A stretch of DNA of 61,431 bases from an uncultured Lachnospiraceae bacterium (GTDB taxonomy: Bacteria > Bacillota > Clostridia > Lachnospirales > Lachnospiraceae): the NCBI GenBank assembly GCA_910585995.1, contig CAJUGG010000047.1:1-61431 (forward strand). Reading direction: 5' to 3'. Below are positions 1 to 9,222 of the stretch, in pieces (the stretch's first letter is position 1; the number at the start of each line of letters is the position of its first letter). Under the pieces are notes generated by a model. That model searched no databases, was not told the origin of the DNA, and saw only the letters and a list, made by a program, of their open reading frames with translations. The position numbers and the translations under genes were made by a program.

Positions 1-23
1 CTGTCCGATACATTCTATGCAGA

Positions 24-106
24 CATTTGTCGAGTCAGGATGCCCCCTTTTGCGACAGCCCCCCCGCCATTTGTCAAGCCAAGATGTCCTTTTTGCGACA
101 GCCCCC
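24..106. repeat. Tandem imperfect repeat (2 copies, 44-bp period) carrying a terminator-type arm
   Basis: Two direct copies begin at 24 and 68. Each reads CATTTGTC, then a variable AGATG-like stretch, then TTTTGCGACAGCCCC. The end of each copy is the same GGCTGTCGCAAAA arm (reverse strand) that forms long hairpins at 30979-31044 and 50957-51006. It lies just past the 3' end of the minus-strand lipoprotein gene, so it probably belongs to that gene's termination region. Only one orientation of the arm is visible; the matching arm could lie outside the window. Confidence 0.5.
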
Positions 107-120
107 GGCCATGTATTTGT

Positions 121-1200
121 CTACTGCCCAGACACCGCCGCCAGTCCAGCCTCCGCCACAGAAGTATCCTCTGCCACACTTCCGCCAGACACACCAATCG
201 CGCCGATCTGCACACCATCTGCATCATAGATCGGAATACCGCCGCCAAATTCCACGATACGGCCCGCATGCTCCACTGCAATACCCTGCAGCTCACTGCC
301 CTCCTGAGCCAGTGCCTGTACATCCGCACTCGGCATCTTCAGCGCCACAGCCGTAAATGCCTTATTAGGAGCGATCTCCAAACTTGCCAGCAAAGAATTT
401 TCCATACGGTGCAGAAGTACCAGATTGCCGCCCATATCTGCTACAGAAATCACCATAGGCACACTGATCTCCACTGCTTTCTGCTCTGCTGCTTCCACCA
501 TCTTCATCGCTGCATCCAGCAGTTCCCCGCCGGAAGCCGCCTCGATCTGCTGTCCTGCTGCATACGCATCCAGACCTGCCTGTGCCACAGAAGTATCCTC
601 TGCCACACTGCCGCCGGATACGCCGATACCGCCGATCTGTTCCCCTTCACTGTTCATGATCGGAAGTCCGCCGCCAAACTCTACAATACGGCCTGCTGAC
701 TGTACTGCGATGCCCTGAAGCTCATTGCCTTCCTGTGACAGCTCTTTTACATCCGCACTTGGCATCTTCAGCGCCACGGCCGTAAATGCCTTATTCTGTG
801 CAATATCCAGGCTTGCTAACAGAGAACCCTCCATCCTGTGAAGCAGTACCAGATTGCCGTCCATATCCACCACGCTGATTACCATGGGAACATTGATCTC
901 TTCTGCCTTGTTCTGTGCCCCTGCTACCATAATCTTAGCTGCATCGAGCAGTTCGCCTGTCACTGCCGGTATCTTGGCAGCAACCGGCGCCTCGTTGTCT
1001 TCAGCTGACTCATCCGGCTCCTCTGCATCCTGAGTCTCAGGAGTCTCTGCAACCGTAGTCGTCTCATCCTGCGTAGTCTGCTCCTCTGTCGCTTCCGGTT
1101 CCGGAGCAGAACTTCCCGCAGCATTGCTCCCGCACCCTGCCATCATAGACGCAGTCAACACAGCCGCCATCATCCAGCCAGCTACTCTTTTCATCTTCAT
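121..1200 (-). CDS. Lipoprotein with two GlcG/HbpS-like (DUF336) domains
   Basis: The 359-residue product starts with a lipoprotein signal (MKMKRVAGW, hydrophobic stretch, then MMAGCGSN with the lipobox cysteine near residue 23). An acidic, Thr-rich linker follows, to about residue 75. Then come two homologous domains of about 130 residues (about 80-215 and 225-355), each with the family pattern PMVISV.DM.GNLVLLHRM, KAFTAVALKMPSAD and IGGIGVSGG. The two copies are close enough to indicate an internal duplication. GlcG/HbpS domains are known as small haem- or cobalamin-related or uncharacterised ligand-binding folds, usually single and often cytoplasmic. A surface-anchored tandem version suggests extracytoplasmic ligand capture, which is inference. 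It has its own promoter at 1237-1265 and a good AAGGAGG site before ATG. Confidence 0.8.
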   Translation of the reverse strand: MKMKRVAGWMMAAVLTASMMAGCGSNAAGSSAPEPEATEEQTTQDETTTVAETPETQDAEEPDESAEDNEAPVAAKIPAVTGELLDAAKIMVAGAQNKAEEINVPMVISVVDMDGNLVLLHRMEGSLLASLDIAQNKAFTAVALKMPSADVKELSQEGNELQGIAVQSAGRIVEFGGGLPIMNSEGEQIGGIGVSGGSVAEDTSVAQAGLDAYAAGQQIEAASGGELLDAAMKMVEAAEQKAVEISVPMVISVADMGGNLVLLHRMENSLLASLEIAPNKAFTAVALKMPSADVQALAQEGSELQGIAVEHAGRIVEFGGGIPIYDADGVQIGAIGVSGGSVAEDTSVAEAGLAAVSGQ

Positions 1201-1236
1201 AACCTGTACCTCCTTGCACGATCAATTATAAGGTAC

Positions 1237-1265
1237 AGTATATATCATTTTTTGTAGGTTTTCAA
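1237..1265 (-). promoter_or_regulatory. Sigma-A-type promoter for the DUF336 lipoprotein
   Basis: On the minus strand TTGAAA (1260-1265) is separated by 17 bp from TATACT (1237-1242). The start codon lies about 37 bp downstream, with GGAGG between. Confidence 0.6.
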
Positions 1266-1315
1266 CAATATTCTTTAGTTTTACGCCACTTTATTATCGT
1301 TTTTATCCAAAAATC

Positions 1316-2566
1316 CTATGAATGAAAAAATTCCTTAAATTCTGTATATCCTTCCTTGGTGAGCTGCTCTTTTTGGAATTTTTTATTTTTATTCATCAGT
1401 GTCACGAGCACTTGTGCTCCCTGCTCCCGCTCTGCCTTCGCCTCTTTTAAAACTTCGCACAATTTTTCAGCAGGCATCTTCTTTTCGATCAAAAATGCTT
1501 TCTTGAGAGGAGCACCCGGCACTGAGAAGCCCTGTTCCATCAATATGGTGATAATCCGCTCAAATCCAATGGAAAATCCGCACGCAGGCACATCATTTCC
1601 GGTAAATTTGCCGATCATCTTATCATAGCGGCCTCCTCCAGCCACAGAACTGCGAAATTGTGCCATCTCGATCTCAAAAATAGTTCCTGTATAATAGGAC
1701 ATCCCTCTGACCAGTGTCGGATCGAATGTCAGTTCGAACTCACAAGTCCTGACTGCTTCCACACTCTCCCGGATGGTGCGCAGGTTGTCAATCACACCCT
1801 CCTCCAAGACACCTGAGAGTGTCTTTTCCAGATAAGAAAGTGCATCCTCTGCCCCCTCCATCTCCTGGAAGAGCCCCACATAGCGCTCCACCATCTCATC
1901 TGAAAAACCCGCTTCCAAAAGCTCTGTCTTCACGCCATCCCAGCCAATCTTATCCATCTTATCCAAGATAATAAAGACAAGATCTAACTGCTCCTCTGAA
2001 AATCCGCAATATAAAGCCATAGCCTTTAAGATCCGCCGCTCATTGATCCGCACCTTAAATCCCGAAAAATCCAGTTTTCCTAAAAGCGTAGTGGTCGCCA
2101 GGATCAACTCAATCTCTGCCAAGCAGCTCGCTTCTCCCAGGATGTCAATATCACACTGTACAAACTGACGAAAACGCCCTTTTTGCGGCTGGTCTGCCCT
2201 CCATACACTTCCGATCTGAAGAGCCTTAAAAGGACTTGCCAGATCATTGGAGTTGTTGGAATAAAACCGCGACAGAGGCACCGTCAGATCATACCGAAGC
2301 CCGCTGTCGGTCAGATCTGCTTCCGTCTCTGCTTTTGCCAGATCCAGCCTTGCTCCTCGTTTCATAATCTTAAAGATCAGTTTTTCATTATCCCCGCCCT
2401 GCTTGCTGCACAGATTTTCGATATGCTCCACACAAGGCGTCTCAATAGGAGAAAATCCAAAGCTTTTATAAGTCTCCTTAATCAAACCTGTTACATAATC
2501 CCTCACCTGCATCTCGGCAGGCAGGATGTCTTTCATACCCTTTACGGGTTTTTTCTTCAATGCCAT
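1316..2566 (-). CDS. hisS: Histidyl-tRNA synthetase
   Basis: The 416-residue class II aminoacyl-tRNA synthetase charges tRNA-His in the cytoplasm. Motif 2 appears as GRFRQFVQCDIDILG (about 130-145). The histidine-specific stretch is LVRGMSYYTGTIFEIE (about 285-300), and motif 3 is GFSIGFERI (about 330). The N-terminus KGMKDILPAE corresponds to the usual KGTxDxLP. An anticodon-binding C-terminal domain (about 345-416) completes a normal length, so HisS is preferred over the shorter regulatory HisZ. It lies 26 bp downstream of the metalloprotease-like gene on the same strand, suggesting co-transcription. Confidence 0.92.
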   Translation of the reverse strand: MALKKKPVKGMKDILPAEMQVRDYVTGLIKETYKSFGFSPIETPCVEHIENLCSKQGGDNEKLIFKIMKRGARLDLAKAETEADLTDSGLRYDLTVPLSRFYSNNSNDLASPFKALQIGSVWRADQPQKGRFRQFVQCDIDILGEASCLAEIELILATTTLLGKLDFSGFKVRINERRILKAMALYCGFSEEQLDLVFIILDKMDKIGWDGVKTELLEAGFSDEMVERYVGLFQEMEGAEDALSYLEKTLSGVLEEGVIDNLRTIRESVEAVRTCEFELTFDPTLVRGMSYYTGTIFEIEMAQFRSSVAGGGRYDKMIGKFTGNDVPACGFSIGFERIITILMEQGFSVPGAPLKKAFLIEKKMPAEKLCEVLKEAKAEREQGAQVLVTLMNKNKKFQKEQLTKEGYTEFKEFFHS

Positions 2567-2592
2567 ACTAGCCTATTCCTCTCTGTTTTTTC

Positions 2593-3339
2593 CTAAGCGA
2601 CTGCAGAGAACGGACGCCGGGTCGGCTGTTCCTCAACGCTGTACTTAGGTTCTTCCGGCTTAGTCGCCGTCGTGGTCTTAGTCATCCCGCCGGAGACGTA
2701 GACCTTTCCACATTCCGGGCAGACCGAAGTATGGATCACCACACTTTGACTGACCACTTCTTTGCCCTCTCTCTTTGCCTTTGCCTGTTCCCGGCTTACA
2801 TGCTCCTGTTCATGCCCTCTGACAGCCGCTCCTGCAGCCTCCGGTGAGATCTTTGTGGGCGTCTGGAAAGAGACTCCCATATCATCTGATCCATCCTGAT
2901 ATTTCCGCTGCTCACAGGTCTGACATTCTCCCTCTTTGGCTGATTCCTGCACCGAATCAATCTGCTTTCCGGGCATCCCTTCGATCCCTTCCTGCTCTGA
3001 CGGTTCATCCAGATACTGCATCCGCATCCGCACTGCATACTCCGCCGGATCTGCCCCTTTCCTAATAAACAGATCCGGGACTTCATAAGAACCCTCACGC
3101 TGCAGGGCAGCCGCCTCGATCATCCCGCTTCTGGCCGCATCACTCATAGCAGGAGCCGCACTCTTTTGCACACCCGCCTCCTGCACTGCAGGCTCCGGCT
3201 CACCGGCTGTCCTTTGTACCTGCGGCATCCTCTGCATCTGTCCCGCCATATACCCCAGCGAACGCCCATATCCAGAGCTATGCTGATACATCAAATAATG
3301 AGAACTCATATTCGAAATACTACTCAACATACGATTCAC
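2593..3339 (-). CDS. Putative SprA-family (CJM1_0395-type) metalloprotease
   Basis: The 248-residue protein has no signal peptide. The middle (about 60-125) is variable. The conserved core near residues 140-190 holds CQTCEQRKYQDGSDD, SFQTPTKISPEAAGAAVRGH and then HEQEHVSREQAKA, a zinc-protease-like HExxH-type motif. A later CPECGK pair may bind zinc together with the CQTC pair. This arrangement matches the family annotated as putative metalloprotease CJM1_0395, common in Clostridia. No substrate is known. It is transcribed just ahead of hisS and divergent from the methyltransferase. Confidence 0.72.
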   Translation of the reverse strand: MNRMLSSISNMSSHYLMYQHSSGYGRSLGYMAGQMQRMPQVQRTAGEPEPAVQEAGVQKSAAPAMSDAARSGMIEAAALQREGSYEVPDLFIRKGADPAEYAVRMRMQYLDEPSEQEGIEGMPGKQIDSVQESAKEGECQTCEQRKYQDGSDDMGVSFQTPTKISPEAAGAAVRGHEQEHVSREQAKAKREGKEVVSQSVVIHTSVCPECGKVYVSGGMTKTTTATKPEEPKYSVEEQPTRRPFSAVA

Positions 3340-3418
3340 CTCGATCTTCTTATCTATTCTTTTTCTTCTATTCTAATCAAAGAAGGAAGAAATTACAAGT
3401 ATCTTTCCACAAGAACAT

Positions 3419-3447
3419 TTGCTTTCTATAGGAACTCATATTATAAT
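3419..3447 (+). promoter_or_regulatory. Promoter of the methyltransferase gene
   Basis: TTGCTT (3419-3424), 17 bp, TATAAT (3442-3447), about 48 bp before the ATG at 3495 and followed by GGAGG at 3481. Confidence 0.55.
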
Positions 3448-3494
3448 GAAACTATTGTAATTCACTTTTTGACGAAATCCGGAGGTACTTATTG

Positions 3495-5330
3495 ATGGAT
3501 CAGCTGCGTATGGAAACCCCTGACCTGACCAAAGCCAATATCGACAAACTCGCTGCCCTGTTTCCCGCCTGCATAACCGAGACGCTAAATGCACAGGGAC
3601 AGCCCAAAAAAGCAGTCAATTTCAAACTGCTGCAGCAGCTGCTCTCTGACGTGGTACTAGAAGGCGACGAAGCCTTTGAATTTACATGGGTAGGCAAAAA
3701 AGCTGCCATTGTGGAAGCCAACCGGCCAATCCGCAAGACCCTGCGCCCCTGTCCGGCCGAAAGCACTGACTGGGACAACACCAAAAACCTCTATATTGAA
3801 GGCGATAACTTAGAGGTTCTCAAGCTCTTGCAGGAGAGCTATTTAGGACAGATCCGGATCATCTATGCTGATCCGCCATACAATACCGGCAATGACTTTC
3901 TCTATCGGGATCATTTTACAAAGACACTTACGAATTATGAGAAACAGATAGGGATGTACAACGAAGCAGGAGACCGCATGTTTAAAAACACCGACGTCAA
4001 TGGACGCTTCCATTCCGACTGGTGTTCCATGATGTACGCAAGACTGATGCTTGCAAGAAATCTGCTGACAGACGACGGCGCCATATTTGTAAGCATTGAC
4101 GAACACGAACATTCCAATCTGCTCAGCATGATGAATGAGATCTTCGGAGAAGAAAATTATGTCGACTCCATTGTATGGGATAAAAAAAGTTCCGCCAAAG
4201 GTGTCCCGCCTAAAAATATGATGGTAAATATCCACGAATATCTGGTCGTCTACCAGAAAAGCCCTGTTTTTCAGTTTGTCGGAGAACAGCGGGATGAAAA
4301 AGCAGACGGATTTAAAAATCCAGACCATGATCCCAGAGGCCCCTGGCGGGAATCCAATATCAAAAGCACCACAAAGCCCATGGAGGATGCATTTACCATA
4401 ACAGATCCTGACACCGGCAGAACCTACACCAATACATGGGCATTTTCCAGAGAATCTCTTGAACAAATGATCCAGGAAAAGCGGATCTTATGGAAAGAAA
4501 GTCTGCCCAAGCAAAAAGAATTTCTATACGAGATGACCAACGAAAACAAGGCGATCAAAAGTGACTGGGGTGTGTTTGACGCCCAAAGCACTACAGTATA
4601 TTTAAAACATTTGATCCCCGAAGTAAAATTTGACAATCCCAAGCCCATCAGCTTGATGAAATACCTGATCCGCGTCGCAACCAAAAAAACGGATCTTATT
4701 ATGGACCTCTTTTCTGGTTCCTGCACAACTGCCCATGCAGTGATGGAACAGAATTTTGAAGATGGCGGAACCAGAAGCTATATTATGGTACAATTCCCGG
4801 AAACCATCGCGAAAGACACCGAAGGATATAAAGCCGGATATATCAATATCTGTGAGATTGGCAAAGAGCGCATTCGCCGCACTGCGCAGCAGATCGCAAA
4901 AAAAGAACCCTCCCGACCATTTGACAGCGGTTTTCGCGTCCTTAAGCTGGATGACAGCAATATGACTGATGTCTATTACTCTGCCGGAGAATACAGCCAA
5001 AGCCTGCTGTCCCAGTTAGAACGCAACATCAAACCAGACCGCACAAACTTAGATCTTTTGTTTGGCTGCCTGCTGGCATGGGGACTGCCTCTCTCCCTGC
5101 CCTATCGCTCAGAATCCATCGAAGGCTTCACCGTACACACCTATCATGACGGCGACTTGATCGCCTGCTTTGACGAACATATTTCGTTATCCGTTCTAAA
5201 AGAGATCGCCAAGCGTCATCCTTGCCGCGTTGTATTCTGTGACAGCAGCTTTTTAGACAGTCCCGCCAAAATCAATATGCATGAACTCTTTCGGACATTG
5301 TCTCCGGATACCAAAGTAAAGGTTTTGTAA
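3495..5330 (+). CDS. Type III-like adenine-specific DNA methyltransferase (Mod), orphan
   Basis: This 611-residue beta-class N6-adenine methyltransferase carries motif IV as ADPPYNTGNDFLYRDHF (about 125-141), followed by a central target-recognition region. The SAM-binding motif I near residue 400 reads LIMDLFSGSCTTAHAVM. The order IV before I and the N-terminal NLYIEGDNLEVLKLL stretch are typical of type III Mod subunits. No Res helicase/nuclease follows, so it either acts as a solitary methylase or lost its partner; a truncated antisense gene fragment abuts it at 5349-5492. ATG 3495 is chosen over TTG 3492 because it has better spacing to GGAGG. Motif I has SGSCTT instead of the common GSGTT, probably tolerable. 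Confidence 0.85.
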   Translation: MDQLRMETPDLTKANIDKLAALFPACITETLNAQGQPKKAVNFKLLQQLLSDVVLEGDEAFEFTWVGKKAAIVEANRPIRKTLRPCPAESTDWDNTKNLYIEGDNLEVLKLLQESYLGQIRIIYADPPYNTGNDFLYRDHFTKTLTNYEKQIGMYNEAGDRMFKNTDVNGRFHSDWCSMMYARLMLARNLLTDDGAIFVSIDEHEHSNLLSMMNEIFGEENYVDSIVWDKKSSAKGVPPKNMMVNIHEYLVVYQKSPVFQFVGEQRDEKADGFKNPDHDPRGPWRESNIKSTTKPMEDAFTITDPDTGRTYTNTWAFSRESLEQMIQEKRILWKESLPKQKEFLYEMTNENKAIKSDWGVFDAQSTTVYLKHLIPEVKFDNPKPISLMKYLIRVATKKTDLIMDLFSGSCTTAHAVMEQNFEDGGTRSYIMVQFPETIAKDTEGYKAGYINICEIGKERIRRTAQQIAKKEPSRPFDSGFRVLKLDDSNMTDVYYSAGEYSQSLLSQLERNIKPDRTNLDLLFGCLLAWGLPLSLPYRSESIEGFTVHTYHDGDLIACFDEHISLSVLKEIAKRHPCRVVFCDSSFLDSPAKINMHELFRTLSPDTKVKVL

Positions 5331-5348
5331 AGAGAAAACGATTTATCG

Positions 5349-5492
5349 TCAATAATCAACCAGAACAGTTGGCAAACCATTTTCTGTCAAAATAATTCCA
5401 TAAGTCCCTTGTTGAAAAAGTTTATCTCTATCATGAGTACAACTTCTTTTCAATAGAGAAAATGGAACAAGATCATTAAGCAGGGAACTTTC
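5349..5492 (-). pseudogene. 3' remnant of an unidentified gene
   Basis: A minus-strand reading frame open from a stop at 5517-5519 to TGA at 5349-5351 translates to a protein-like tail: ESSLLNDLVPFSLL, then KLFQQGTYGIILTENG and ending LPTVLVDY. There is no start codon and the frame is cut by the 3' end of the ABC transporter gene at 5491. It looks like the end of an older gene truncated when the ABC cassette arrived. The family is not recognised. Confidence 0.35.
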
Positions 5493-7224
5493 AATTCTGG
5501 CTCTGCGTCTGAAGCTTCACCATGCGGGCATAGATACCATCCTTTTTTAGAAGTGTATCAGAACTACCCTCCTCTGCCACTCTGCCTTCAGAAAGGACAA
5601 CAATCTTATCCGCCCCCGCAACGGTACGCATACGGTGGGCAATGATCATGACTGTCTTGTTCTCAATCAGCCTTGACAACGATTCCTGGATCAGCGTCTC
5701 ATTTTCCACATCAAGACTTGCCGTTGCCTCGTCGAGCAAGATGATCGGGGCGTTCTTCAGAAATGCCCTGGCAATCGAGATACGCTGACGTTCTCCACCG
5801 GACAGTTCGCAGCCATTCTCCCCAATCAGGGTGTTCCACTTGTCCGGGAGCTTCTCCGCAAATTCGTTTACGTTGGCAAGCTTCGCAGCCTCAAACACCT
5901 CCGCATCGGCCGCATCCTTGCGCCCCAGGCGGATATTCTCCATGATCGTATTGTTAAACAGCGTCACATCCTGGAATACGATAGAATACAGGGACATCAG
6001 CGATTCCGGGTCAATTTTCGATATATCCATGCCGCCCACCGTAATCTTTCCCTTCTGGATATCCCAAAATCTTGAGGCAAGGCGGGAAACTGTCGTCTTT
6101 CCACCACCGGAAGGCCCAACAAGCGCTGTGACCTGTCCCTGCTTTGCGGTAAAGGACACATCCTTTAATACCGTTTCCCCGCTGTTATAAGAAAATCCCA
6201 CATGGTCAAAAGTGATGTCATAGCCTTTATTTGTCAGCTTCTTTGCGCCTTCCTGTTCTGGGTGGCTTAAGATTTCATCCATCCGCCTGCACTGGATATT
6301 CCTCATCATAATGACTGCACTTAAATTATCCAATGCGGCGATCAGCGGGTCATATACGCGGGAAACCAGAATCATAAAGGCAAAGAACGTGAGCAGGGTG
6401 ATTCTTCCATCCGCCAGCAGCACCCCTCCTGCCAGTACAGTCGTAGCAATGCCAAGTTTCAGTATCATGCGCCCACAAGTATGGAACACCGCATTGGTAA
6501 GCTCACCTATCACCGTATACTTCTCCACATCATTTATTTTTTTGTCCAGCCCTTTCAGGTATCCTTTCTCTGCATTATTTGCTTTCAGGTCGCGCAGCGT
6601 TTCCAGGCATTCCTGAACACCGTCCGAACACGCAATGGATACCTCATTCACCTTTTCCTGCCTGATCCGCATAATACCCGCCGTGGCAAGGATGATGCCG
6701 AAAGAGACAGGCAGCACCCACAGAGAAGCAAGCGCCATACGCCAGTCAAAGACAAAGAGTCCTGCCGCAATCAAAAGAGTGGAGAAAGCTGCACCTATAA
6801 ATTCAGGCACCCAGTGGGATAACCCGCTTTCTAAGGTCGCACAGTCCGCCATAAGCACAGTTGTCAGATCGGACAGATCCTTTTTCCCGAAAAACGACAG
6901 GGGAATTTTTCGCAGCTTCTCCGCCAAGGAAAGCCTCCTCACGCCACTCTCCACATAGGTGGCAAAAAAGGTGGCGTTGTACTGGATATAATATGTCAGC
7001 ATAATGAGTCCAAGGGCGATGACAAGCCCTACAATGTAAAATGTATTTTTCCCCTCTGGAATACCTCCACCCAGCAGATCACCGATGAGATTATATAACA
7101 GCACCACCGGAACCATCAGGGAAAGATTGTGCAGGATGCAGGCCAAAAACGCCTTTACCATGTCCTTTGCGCCCTTGTCAGAGAGGGCAAACGTATGCTT
7201 TAACTTTTCATGCATTTGAAACAC
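5491..7224 (-). CDS. ABC exporter-fold half-transporter (membrane plus ATPase), second of pair
   Basis: The 577-residue protein has an N-terminal six-helix transmembrane domain (about 25-310). The C-terminal ATPase (about 335-570) carries Walker A GPSGGGKTT, Q-loop VFQD, signature LSGGERQRISIARA, Walker B IILLDEATASLD and H-loop IIAHR. It overlaps the upstream half-transporter by 17 bp; GTG at 7224 or ATG at 7215 can serve as start. Such pairs form heterodimers. The setting (flavodoxin, DUF3793, AraC, a shared DtxR-like box) resembles iron/siderophore-linked YbtPQ-type pairs, which import despite an exporter fold. Multidrug export is an equal alternative from sequence alone. Confidence 0.85.
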   Translation of the reverse strand: MFQMHEKLKHTFALSDKGAKDMVKAFLACILHNLSLMVPVVLLYNLIGDLLGGGIPEGKNTFYIVGLVIALGLIMLTYYIQYNATFFATYVESGVRRLSLAEKLRKIPLSFFGKKDLSDLTTVLMADCATLESGLSHWVPEFIGAAFSTLLIAAGLFVFDWRMALASLWVLPVSFGIILATAGIMRIRQEKVNEVSIACSDGVQECLETLRDLKANNAEKGYLKGLDKKINDVEKYTVIGELTNAVFHTCGRMILKLGIATTVLAGGVLLADGRITLLTFFAFMILVSRVYDPLIAALDNLSAVIMMRNIQCRRMDEILSHPEQEGAKKLTNKGYDITFDHVGFSYNSGETVLKDVSFTAKQGQVTALVGPSGGGKTTVSRLASRFWDIQKGKITVGGMDISKIDPESLMSLYSIVFQDVTLFNNTIMENIRLGRKDAADAEVFEAAKLANVNEFAEKLPDKWNTLIGENGCELSGGERQRISIARAFLKNAPIILLDEATASLDVENETLIQESLSRLIENKTVMIIAHRMRTVAGADKIVVLSEGRVAEEGSSDTLLKKDGIYARMVKLQTQSQN

Positions 7225-8983
7225 CTACCTTCCATTTAGCGGCTTTGTTGTACTGTCTCCACATTTCGGCATACAGGCCGTCCTTATCCTTAAGCTGGTC
7301 GTGTGTGCCTGTATTCGCAATCTTCCCGTCCTTGATTACCACAATCCTGTCCGCACTGGTAACTGTGGAGAGCCTGTGAGCGATCATCAACACAGTCTTC
7401 CCCTTTGCAAGTACATCCCACGCTGCCAGCACTTTTGCTTCGTTGTCCGGGTCGGCAAAAGCAGTGGCCTCATCCAGTATCAGAACTGGTGCATTTTTCA
7501 GCATCACCCTCGCAATGGAGATACGCTGCTGTTCCCCACCCGACAGATACACGCCTTTTGCGCCCACGACTGTATCCACGCCTTTTGGCAGCTTCTCAAG
7601 GATATCATCGCACTGTGCGTCATGGAGTGCTTTCAGGATTTCTTCACGAGAAGCGTCCGGCTTTGCCATTCGCACATTTTCCAGGATAGAGGTTTTCAAA
7701 AGCCGTGAGTCCTGAAAAACAAAGGAAACCGTATTCATCAGTTCTTCTTTTGGGATATCCTTTACATTGACGCCGCCAATCTTCACGCTGCCGCAGCTCA
7801 CATCCCAGAACCTTGCCACGATACTGGCAAGTGTGGTCTTTCCTCCGCCTGACGGCCCCACGAAAGCAACATGTTCGCCCGGCCTAATCGTGAGGGAGAT
7901 ATGTTCAAGCACATTCTTCTCTGCGTCCTTATAACGGAAGGAAACCTTGGAAAGCTCCACGGAATTGTCTTTCGGATGCTTCGGATTTTCCGTTTCCGGC
8001 AACGGCTCCATCTCCATGATGCCATCAATGCGGGACATGGCATCCGCCACGATCAGTTTATTTTCGCTGGCATACATGATCTTTGTCAGTGTCAGCGTAA
8101 TAATCGGAGTAATGATGATATAGTACATCAGATTCAGCAGGAATCCAGTTGTCACCCCGCCCGATGTCATCACAAGTGCCGCCGCAGTCAGGACGGCAAA
8201 TATCCCGTTTACCAGCGTGGTATAGCACATCATCGGGAAACGCAGATCTTTTGTATAGGCAATCACCCACTTCTCATAATTGTCAATGGATTCTTTGAAC
8301 CGCCGGAAAGAGAACACCGACTGACCGAAGGTTTTGACCACTGATATCCCCCTTACATATTCCACCGCCTCATTGGACATCTGCCCCAGGGCATTGTTGT
8401 ATTCTTCCATCTTCTTTGCCATGCGCTTGCCTGTCATGACGCTCATGATGATAAACGCCGCCACAACCGGCAGAAGGCTTAAGATTCCCAGCCGCCAGTC
8501 AAAGACAAGCAAAAGGATCAGAAGTCCCACAGGTGTTGCAAGGGCATTTGCCTTATCGGGAAGCTGGTGAGCAAGATAGGTTTCCGTTGCTGCACTGGAT
8601 TCATAGACAATCTTCCTGACTTTGCCGCTTCCGATGCCGTCCATGAAGCCCATGGGCAGGTTCACGATATGGTGCATCGCCGCCCTTCGGATATTTGCCT
8701 GTACTCGGAACGCCGCCAGATGAGAACATATCAGGGCCGCAATATAGATCAAGATTGCAACCACCGCAGAAATCACCGCCATCCAGCCATTATGGGACAA
8801 ATTCTGCATTCCCCCATAATCCGGGGCCGCATCCAAAACCTCTCTGATGACTTTCCAGATATACACAAACAGAAGCAGCGCCACTAAAGCGCTCAGCGCG
8901 CTGAAGACCCATGATGCTATCGTTAAGTACTTATAGCTCCCGGCATACTCCAGGAGCCGCTTTAAATTGGATTCTTTTTTCAA
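7208..8983 (-). CDS. ABC exporter-fold half-transporter, first of pair
   Basis: The 591-residue partner of the gene at 5491-7224 has transmembrane helices in about 18-300 and an ATPase at about 340-575. Visible motifs are Walker A GPSGGGKTT, VFQDSRLL, LSGGEQQRISIARV, VLILDEATAFADPD and MIAHR. In place of the usual Walker B D-x-D it has ATAFADPDNEA, a pattern seen in some siderophore-associated pairs, so the two sites may be asymmetric. The start is TTG at 8983 behind AAGGAGG. The promoter with the iron-box-like palindrome (9061-9076) lies about 78 bp upstream. Confidence 0.85.
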   Translation of the reverse strand: MKKESNLKRLLEYAGSYKYLTIASWVFSALSALVALLLFVYIWKVIREVLDAAPDYGGMQNLSHNGWMAVISAVVAILIYIAALICSHLAAFRVQANIRRAAMHHIVNLPMGFMDGIGSGKVRKIVYESSAATETYLAHQLPDKANALATPVGLLILLLVFDWRLGILSLLPVVAAFIIMSVMTGKRMAKKMEEYNNALGQMSNEAVEYVRGISVVKTFGQSVFSFRRFKESIDNYEKWVIAYTKDLRFPMMCYTTLVNGIFAVLTAAALVMTSGGVTTGFLLNLMYYIIITPIITLTLTKIMYASENKLIVADAMSRIDGIMEMEPLPETENPKHPKDNSVELSKVSFRYKDAEKNVLEHISLTIRPGEHVAFVGPSGGGKTTLASIVARFWDVSCGSVKIGGVNVKDIPKEELMNTVSFVFQDSRLLKTSILENVRMAKPDASREEILKALHDAQCDDILEKLPKGVDTVVGAKGVYLSGGEQQRISIARVMLKNAPVLILDEATAFADPDNEAKVLAAWDVLAKGKTVLMIAHRLSTVTSADRIVVIKDGKIANTGTHDQLKDKDGLYAEMWRQYNKAAKWKVGVSNA

Positions 8984-9060
8984 TGGTAAGACCTCCTTGT
9001 ATGTTTTTCTATGATAAAGGGAATGCTGCAGTCATTCCCCGTTATCCTTATGAAATATAA

Positions 9061-9076
9061 GTTAGTTTTAGCTAAC
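9061..9076. promoter_or_regulatory. DtxR/IdeR-like operator, copy 1 (ABC pair promoter)
   Basis: GTTAGTTTTAGCTAAC, an imperfect palindrome in the spacer just upstream of a minus-strand -10 (TATATT). The same 16-bp pattern recurs at 11161 and 12342. It aligns without gaps to the 16-base core of the known IdeR/DtxR box (TTAGGTTAGSCTAACC) when extended by one base. Confidence 0.55.
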
Positions 9077-9185
9077 CAATAGGGAAAATATAATAGAAAG
9101 CCCGCAATGCAAACTTTCTATTATCGGCTGTCGGCCGGATTCGTGCCCCATCTCGACAGGTATCTCGGTGGAGCTTCTCGATAAA

Positions 9186-9222
9186 TGCCAATCCAAGCAA
9201 GCTCAGTTGGCACTTTCCTCGT
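9186..9222 (-). terminator. Weak hairpin after the TetR gene
   Basis: TGCCAA (9186-9191) pairs with TTGGCA (9217-9222) around a 25-nt loop, followed on the minus strand by only a short T run. Weak evidence for termination. Confidence 0.25.

Noticed and set aside
24..106. Direct repeats resembling a CRISPR start
   Set aside because: Only two copies with a terminator-like arm and no spacer-repeat pattern; no cas genes.
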